DNA of 33,868 nt from JBCBZH01 sp039815415 (GTDB taxonomy: Bacteria; Bacteroidota; Rhodothermia; Rhodothermales; Rubricoccaceae). This document shows positions 29,366 to 33,868 of this stretch, piece after piece. A program made the position numbers and the translations under genes. Within the stretch, counting starts at the first letter, position 1; the number at the start of each line of letters is the position of its first letter. The stretch spans positions 1 to 33,868 of the forward strand of contig JBCBZH010000012.1 in NCBI GenBank assembly GCA_039815415.1, read 5' to 3'. Below the pieces are notes generated by a model. The model saw nothing but the letters and a program-made list of their open reading frames with translations. It was not told where the DNA came from and searched no databases.

Positions 29366-32122
29366 TTACTCACCGGCGTACGGAATGCCCTCGGTGATCC
29401 ACGCAGGTGCTGGGTTGCCCTTGAGAGTGTGGTCGAAGAACGCCTTCATGCGCAAGGCCCAGTCGAGCTTGTTGGGGTACGTCTGCGGGTGGTGGTCCTC
29501 GCCCCGGTACTGGAGCAGCCACGCGGGGCGCTCGAGGCGTCGCAGGGCGAGATACAGCTCCACGCTTTGCTCCCACGGCACCGCGCCGTCGGCATCGCCG
29601 TGGAGAATGAGAAGGGGCGTCCGCACGCGGTCCGCAAAGAACACGGGGGAGTTGTCGATGTACTCGTCGCGCGCCTCCCACAAGCTGCCGCTGATGCGGC
29701 TCTGGCCTTGCTCGTACTGGAACTGCCGAGCCAGCCCGCTGCCGTGCCGGATGCCGCTGTACGCGCTCGTCATGTTGGACACAGGCGCTCCCGTGATGGC
29801 CGACGCGAACAGATCGGTCTGCGTTACGATGAACGCGGTCTGGTAGCCGCTCCACGAGTGGCCGTGGAGGCCGACGGCATCCGGGTCCGCAATGCCAAGG
29901 TCGATGAGCCGCTGCACGCCGGGCACGACGCTCTTGGTAGCGGAGAATCCGGGCCGACCCACCTCGAAGCGCACGTCCGGGAGGAAGATCACGTAGTCGT
30001 CCGAGGCATAGAGCGGGAAGACTGGGCGGTGGTTGATGGCGGGCTGCGTGAACTCATGCAGGCGCTGCGAGAAGAAGCGGTAGAAGTAGACCAGCACCGG
30101 GTAGCGTCGGCTCGGGTCGTAGTCGTTCGGCTTGATGACCACGCCCTGCATGGGCGTGCCGTCCAGGCTGCTCCATTCCACCAACTCGGAGGTGCCCCAG
30201 GCGATCTCGCGCATCTGCGGGTTCACGTCGGTGAGTTTCGTCGGGCTGGCGAGGTCCGAGGTGGTGGCCCAGAGGTCTGGGAACTCGTCGTAGTCCTCGC
30301 GGGAGAGAATCACCACATCGGCGTCCTCGGCTTTCCCAATCACGCGAAACCGTTTGTCCTCAACGGCCAGCGGCGCCAGCTCGTCGCGCCCGACGGTGGC
30401 GCGGTAAAACCCGTCGGATTTCTCGAGGTCGTGATAGCCGAGCAGAAGGAGAGAGGCCCCGTCGGGAATTGCCTCTTCGTCAGGGTCGAGGTCGATCACG
30501 CGGTAGATGCGTTTCTCATCCCGTCCCGCTCCGCCCGTGAGGCGGAACGGTGTACCCCGGTCAGTAGGCACCTGCCAGACGTCGTACTTGTCGTAGATGA
30601 GCAGGGCAGCGTCGCCCTCGATCCATCCTCCTAGTCCGTAGCCTGGCGCCGCGTTCGGGTAGTCGTGGTCCTCGTTGGCAAACGGCACGCCGAGGTCCGC
30701 GGTGAGATTGCGCGTGCTCTGGGAACGGACGTCGTACAGATGCCAGTCGCCCGCATCGTAGTAGGCAACGTAGCGGCCTTCTGGCGACAGGCTGCGAGCT
30801 GAAGATGCCAGCCGCTCGGCGATGCGGGTTCGGGAGCCGTCGTTGAGGTCGATGACATAGAGGTCGTGGAAGCGACCGGCCCACGTCCGCTCCTTGAAGT
30901 AGGGATCCGGAGACGCGCCTAGCGTGATGTGTGGGTTCTCTGGAGCCCCGATGGTGCGGATCTCCTCCGTCCCCAGCGCGACGATCTCACCTGAGCGCCG
31001 GTGGAGCACGGCCTGATGCGTGCGTCGTTGCTCACTCTGCCACTCGCGCTTCTGGTGCGGCTGAATCAGCGGATCGTCCCAGTGCCAGACATCAACGGTT
31101 CGGTCGTCCAGGATCGCGTCGAGGTCGTAGAGATCGACGGCTGAGGAATCATCGTCTGCGTCATCAGTGTCCGCCAACTCGTCCGGGCGGAGGCCGAAGA
31201 ACAGGCGGTCGCCGTCGTCGGTCCACTCCAGGCGGTTGTGCTCAGAGGGAATGATCCAGCCGTTGGGCAACGGGCTGGTGTCCGTGGTGGCGTCCGCCTC
31301 TCGGCCATCCCACACCCACAGGCTGGCGGGGCTTCGTTCGCCCGTGGTGTCGGTCTCAGCCACCAGGAAGGCAAAGTCGGAAGCGTCCTCGCGCCACGTG
31401 AGATGCGAGTACGTCCCATGAGGTCGCTGGTCGAGCGCCACTTCCTGTTGAGGGGTCGCCAGCTCGCGGAGGTAGAGTCCGTCGCGGAGGCTGTCCGGCG
31501 CCGCCACGCTGTACGAGATGTGATTTCCGAGGTCATCGAAGGCGAAGGCCGACACGTAGGCGATGTGGAGGGTGTCGCCGGTTGCGAGCTGGTGGAGGAC
31601 GAGATCGGTAGTCGCCGTATGAGGAGGCGTCGCGCTGGCGGAGTCGGCAGCGGTGGTGTCTTCGGGCTGGGGAATCCGATACGCCAGCCATGCGCCGTCG
31701 CCGGAGAAGGCGAACTGCCCCACGCGCGGCACCTGCAGCGTGTCCCCGGTGGATGTGGCGAGGAGCACCAGCCCAGGTTTGAGCGGATCCTCGTCGGTGT
31801 CCTTGTTGGCTTCTACCTCTGCGAGAGGTGGGTTCAGGCGAAAGGCGGCATAGTCGCCAGCTCGAGTGAGGATCGGATGGCTGGCGAACGGGATGCTGTA
31901 GTGGCGTTCGCCGGAGGTAGCCCGCACGATGCCCTCTGGATCGCCTCGGTCTGGTTCTGCCGTGAACGCGACAAAGGAGCCGGTCTCCGCGATGGTCACG
32001 TGCTCCACATCACGAAATTGCATCACGTCGGCCCAGGTCATCGGGCGCTGCTGGGCCTGAGGCGCCAGCGCGAGGCCAAAGGCACAGGCAAGAACGACGA
32101 GGGCGTGTGCGAGTCGGGTCAT
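29366..32122 (-). CDS. S9 family (prolyl oligopeptidase-type) peptidase
   Basis: A 918-residue exported serine peptidase. The N-terminus is a signal peptide (MTRLAHALVVLACAFGLALAPQAQ). Residues about 40-640 form a beta-propeller with many WD/PD40-like strands and acidic insertions. The C-terminal alpha/beta-hydrolase domain has the nucleophile in GLHGHSWSGYQT (Ser756), the Asp in LHGDADGAVP and the His in GEDHHPQ. The elbow reads GHSWSG where most S9 enzymes have GxSxGG. It probably cleaves peptides in the periplasm or at the surface. ATG 32122 is preceded by a CCCCTCCCC pyrimidine leader. Stand-alone gene, with a palindrome 2 nt after its stop. Confidence 0.92.
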   Translation of the reverse strand: MTRLAHALVVLACAFGLALAPQAQQRPMTWADVMQFRDVEHVTIAETGSFVAFTAEPDRGDPEGIVRATSGERHYSIPFASHPILTRAGDYAAFRLNPPLAEVEANKDTDEDPLKPGLVLLATSTGDTLQVPRVGQFAFSGDGAWLAYRIPQPEDTTAADSASATPPHTATTDLVLHQLATGDTLHIAYVSAFAFDDLGNHISYSVAAPDSLRDGLYLRELATPQQEVALDQRPHGTYSHLTWREDASDFAFLVAETDTTGERSPASLWVWDGREADATTDTSPLPNGWIIPSEHNRLEWTDDGDRLFFGLRPDELADTDDADDDSSAVDLYDLDAILDDRTVDVWHWDDPLIQPHQKREWQSEQRRTHQAVLHRRSGEIVALGTEEIRTIGAPENPHITLGASPDPYFKERTWAGRFHDLYVIDLNDGSRTRIAERLASSARSLSPEGRYVAYYDAGDWHLYDVRSQSTRNLTADLGVPFANEDHDYPNAAPGYGLGGWIEGDAALLIYDKYDVWQVPTDRGTPFRLTGGAGRDEKRIYRVIDLDPDEEAIPDGASLLLLGYHDLEKSDGFYRATVGRDELAPLAVEDKRFRVIGKAEDADVVILSREDYDEFPDLWATTSDLASPTKLTDVNPQMREIAWGTSELVEWSSLDGTPMQGVVIKPNDYDPSRRYPVLVYFYRFFSQRLHEFTQPAINHRPVFPLYASDDYVIFLPDVRFEVGRPGFSATKSVVPGVQRLIDLGIADPDAVGLHGHSWSGYQTAFIVTQTDLFASAITGAPVSNMTSAYSGIRHGSGLARQFQYEQGQSRISGSLWEARDEYIDNSPVFFADRVRTPLLILHGDADGAVPWEQSVELYLALRRLERPAWLLQYRGEDHHPQTYPNKLDWALRMKAFFDHTLKGNPAPAWITEGIPYAGE

Positions 32123-32149
32123 TGAGATGGGGAGGGGAGAAGCAGCGAG

Positions 32150-33004
32150 TCAGACCATCACCGAGCGAGCTGCGAAGAACGGAGCCACCAGGGTGTCGTC
32201 ACCGCTGATGTGTGCGCGGGTGCGGGCCTCGCTCGGGGTGAGGGCATGATAGAACGAGCGCCACACCGTGTCGGGGTCGAGGCGTAGGGTCGCAGATGGA
32301 GCCGGGCCTTGGCCGACGAAGAGTCGCCAGCTCGATTCGCCCCGGACGAGGGACCATACGCCACCGTGGTCACCGGTGACCACGAAGGAAACGTCTACGC
32401 CAGCGTCTGCATCCACTTGGCGGTACGCATGGGGCAACGCGCGCATGGAAAGGTCAAGCAGGGGGGCGAGCCACTTCCCGTCCAGCAAGAGAGGAACTCC
32501 TACAGCATCGCGGATCTGCATCTGGTGATGCCACCGCTCCGTGTACTCACGTCCAACGTGCATCCAGTTCTCGGAGGCTGACTCACCCGCCCAATCCACG
32601 GAAAAGGGCGCCGGGTCGTGGGGTGGAAGGGCTGCGAACGTACGAGCCACATCGGGACCCGTCACCCTGAGGAGATCCAGCAGCACATGTGGGCTCAGGC
32701 GTTTGGAGGCTGTAACCCATTCCGCATTGAGCCGGTTGAGGAAGCCTACCAGCTCACGGTAGTTCCGGATGGGCTCCGTGGGTGGATGATTGTGTCCGTC
32801 CCGGAGAAACGACAGCACCCGGAGATCGCCATCGAGCAGGTGCGCCGCCACATCCCGAACACGCCAGTCTCCGGCTACGGTCGGTTGTTCCCAATCGCTC
32901 TCATCAAGCGTCTCGAGCTGGTGAATCAGCAGCTCGTGAAGTGGGAGAAACAGGTCCGACGTGTCGAGCCAGTGGAGGGGCTGGAGACCGGGGTGCAGAG
33001 TCAT
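32150..33004 (-). CDS. Maleylpyruvate isomerase-like (DinB-fold) protein
   Basis: A 284-residue protein of the mycothiol-dependent maleylpyruvate isomerase / DinB-like family. The N-terminal four-helix domain has LPLHELLIHQLETLDESDWEQPTVAGDWRVRDVAAHLLDGDLRVLSFLRDG, with the His of VxDVAAHL that, with later His residues (HVGREYTERWHHQMQIRDA), makes the metal site. The C-terminal part (WSLVRGESSWRLFVGQGPAPSATLRLDPDTVWRSFY) is SCP2-like. The family name reflects actinobacterial enzymes; mycothiol is not expected here, so another thiol or a different reaction is likely. The start ATG at 33004 overlaps the upstream gene's stop (ATGA), so the two are translationally coupled. Confidence 0.8.
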   Translation of the reverse strand: MTLHPGLQPLHWLDTSDLFLPLHELLIHQLETLDESDWEQPTVAGDWRVRDVAAHLLDGDLRVLSFLRDGHNHPPTEPIRNYRELVGFLNRLNAEWVTASKRLSPHVLLDLLRVTGPDVARTFAALPPHDPAPFSVDWAGESASENWMHVGREYTERWHHQMQIRDAVGVPLLLDGKWLAPLLDLSMRALPHAYRQVDADAGVDVSFVVTGDHGGVWSLVRGESSWRLFVGQGPAPSATLRLDPDTVWRSFYHALTPSEARTRAHISGDDTLVAPFFAARSVMV

Positions 33005-33510
33005 GCCGCTGTTCGCATGGCCTCGCTTCGCCGGTGTCGGGCTTGGGCGGTGAGGGTGAGGAGCATTGTGCCCATCAACCCCATGAGGACGACGCCCGGC
33101 CAGACTGGCTGGAGGGGCAAGACGCGAACGGGTGAGGAGGCTGGGCCGATGATGCGGGCGCCCTCCGTCTGCATCTCTGCTCCCGAGGTGCGGACAAACC
33201 CTCGAACAACGGTGAACGGCCATCCAACTTTCAGGATCTGTTCGGAGTGCCGCACGGGCGCATCGGACACCAGAGTCCCTTCGATGTAGGCCCGGCGGAG
33301 CAGCCAGCCGTGGGACACGCGTCCTGTGGCCTCGGCCCACGCTTCCGAAGACGCGGAGGCATTGGGAAACGCAAACGCGAGGGCTTCGGCAGCCGCGTCG
33401 GAGCCGAGGGGTGCCGATTCGCCGCCTGGCGTCACCGCCAGCCCGACGAGGCTGAAAGCGACATACGCGACGCTCGCGCTGGTGAGAAACTGGAAGGATA
33501 GAGCTCTCAT
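33001..33510 (-). CDS. Hypothetical protein with two membrane helices
   Basis: A 169-residue protein with an N-terminal hydrophobic segment (FLTSASVAYVAFSLVGLAV, about 8-26) and a C-terminal one (VWPGVVLMGLMGTMLLTLTA, about 136-155). Between them is a domain of about 105 residues (AFPNASASSEAWAEATGRVSHGWLLRRAYIEGTLVS) that should lie outside the cytoplasm. A basic C-terminus (RHRRSEAMRTAA) follows. I do not recognise the family. Its stop overlaps the start of the maleylpyruvate isomerase-like gene (ATGA), a sign that the two work together or are at least co-expressed. ATG 33510. Confidence 0.75.
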   Translation of the reverse strand: MRALSFQFLTSASVAYVAFSLVGLAVTPGGESAPLGSDAAAEALAFAFPNASASSEAWAEATGRVSHGWLLRRAYIEGTLVSDAPVRHSEQILKVGWPFTVVRGFVRTSGAEMQTEGARIIGPASSPVRVLPLQPVWPGVVLMGLMGTMLLTLTAQARHRRSEAMRTAA

Positions 33511-33552
33511 GGGATCGGTGGCTGCACGGCTGCGAGCCGCAGGAGGCTCTGG

Positions 33553-33593
33553 CCTACGGTTGGCTCCGTAGGTCGCTGGTTCGAGCTGGCGAC
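33553..33593. terminator. Hairpin plus degenerate 12-mer palindrome
   Basis: CCTACGG (33553-33559) pairs with CCGTAGG (33566-33572) around 6 nt. Immediately after it, 33572-33593 reads like the 18-bp palindrome with one half intact (TCGAGCTGGCGA at 33581) and the other altered at three positions (GTCGCTGGTTCGA). It lies in the 119-bp gap just after the stop of the leftward gene at 33630, consistent with a terminator. Confidence 0.5.
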
Positions 33594-33629
33594 TCTGCGG
33601 GCATACTGAGGGGCACGTCGGTCACAAGG

Positions 33630-33868
33630 CTATCGAATTCCCGGGCGGTACCAGCGCAGCGGGTACACGATCCGGAAGGTCGCGGAGGTCAGGCCTTCAG
33701 GTCCTGCGCCCAGCACCATGCCCACAATGGGTTGCTCGCGGTCGATGAAGTGCACATTCATCCCAACGGCTGCCGATGGGCGCAGCGGCACCCGCTCTGC
33801 CGGATCTGCAGACCGAGGGTCGAAGCTGATTCGGGGGGTGAAGTCCGTCGAGATGTCATCGTAGGCCG
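33630..33868 (-). CDS. 3' end of an unrecognised gene (partial)
   Basis: An open frame enters from the window edge and stops at TAG (complement of 33630-33632), giving the last 78 residues of a protein: AYDDISTDFTPRISFDPRSA to GLTSATFRIVYPLRWYRPGIR. Alternating hydrophobic and polar residues (VGMNVHFID, QPIVGMVLGA, SATFRIVYPLRWY) suggest beta strands, possibly an outer-membrane or secreted beta-rich protein. The start lies outside the window, so neither domain nor function can be told. Confidence 0.65.
   Translation of the reverse strand, partial: AYDDISTDFTPRISFDPRSADPAERVPLRPSAAVGMNVHFIDREQPIVGMVLGAGPEGLTSATFRIVYPLRWYRPGIR

Larger units (their letters stand above)
672..33592. repeat. Dispersed 12-mer TCGCCAGCTCGA, 20 copies by hand count
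   Basis: Exact copies on either strand begin at 672, 1029, 1785, 3566, 5635, 6258, 6517, 6813, 14992, 18745, 19899, 19918, 21323, 23061, 24448, 27434, 29354, 31854, 32324 and 33581. Strands are balanced. Nine are intergenic although intergenic DNA is a small share of the window. Inside genes the 12-mer is read in different frames (FELA at 672, LASS at 3566, RQLE at 6258 and 6517), so selection acts on DNA, not protein. A 10-bp core CGCCAGCTCG occurs roughly twice as often. Chance expectation for the 12-mer in 34 kb at this GC is far below one. Confidence 0.85.

Noticed and set aside
29429..30634. 401-codon rightward open frame opposite the S9 peptidase
   Set aside because: Long antisense frames are common in this high-GC codon usage; it lacks protein-like motifs, whereas the opposite strand has the complete catalytic domain.
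672..33592. The 12-mer as a strand-biased chromosome-dimer or Chi-like polar signal
   Set aside because: The two orientations occur about equally, which argues against KOPS- or Chi-type polarity; an uptake-like or palindromic-site reading fits better.

Overview
The window is a high-GC, gene-dense bacterial chromosome segment. Several features point to the Rhodothermota / Bacteroidota side of the tree, probably a Rubricoccaceae-like marine bacterium: a type IX secretion (T9SS) C-terminal sorting domain on one protein and an orphan one elsewhere, a GWxTD-domain protein, a carboxypeptidase-D-regulatory-like surface protein, a large S9 peptidase with a signal peptide, a complete menaquinone pathway, and start codons that mostly lack a Shine-Dalgarno sequence. 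This taxonomic reading is inference from gene content only.

Layout. 176-1021 is dapF (lysine / peptidoglycan precursor). 1163-1711 is an unrecognised membrane protein lying between two copies of an 18-bp palindrome. 1798-11357 holds the whole classical o-succinylbenzoate menaquinone pathway: menG (ubiE) faces left, and menF, an unknown four-helix membrane protein, menD, menH, menB, menA, menC and menE run rightward as a tight, partly overlapping operon closed by a terminator. 11417-13477 is a PpiD/SurA-like folding factor and 13814-14587 a FliA/WhiG-type sigma factor, both leftward. 14588-15101 is a 514-bp non-coding stretch rich in inverted and direct repeats. A kynureninase-like PLP enzyme, a GWxTD protein and a divergent surface protein follow. 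19939-21144 is a secreted leucine-rich-repeat protein of visibly lower GC with a T9SS tail. Next come a YjbR/MmcQ protein, a Cu/Zn superoxide dismutase lipoprotein, mutS, a T9SS-tail remnant and a small acidic lipoprotein. 25982-27361 is a three-gene leftward operon (unknown, EcsC-like, PHA-granule-region-like). It is followed by a gamma-carbonic anhydrase, a 40-residue ORF, a DUF2164 protein, an HD-domain hydrolase, a small membrane protein, the S9 peptidase, a maleylpyruvate-isomerase-like (DinB-fold) protein coupled to a membrane protein, and the 3' end of a further gene.

The most unusual signal is not a gene. The 12-mer TCGCCAGCTCGA (or its complement) occurs 20 times by hand count, on both strands, in several reading frames inside genes and strongly over-represented between genes. 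Some copies pair up as perfect palindromes or as a stem-loop just after stop codons. That behaviour resembles DNA uptake sequences of Neisseria/Pasteurellaceae or the HIP1 palindrome of cyanobacteria, but I know of no such element described with this sequence. No tRNA, rRNA, CRISPR array, insertion sequence or prophage gene was recognised.
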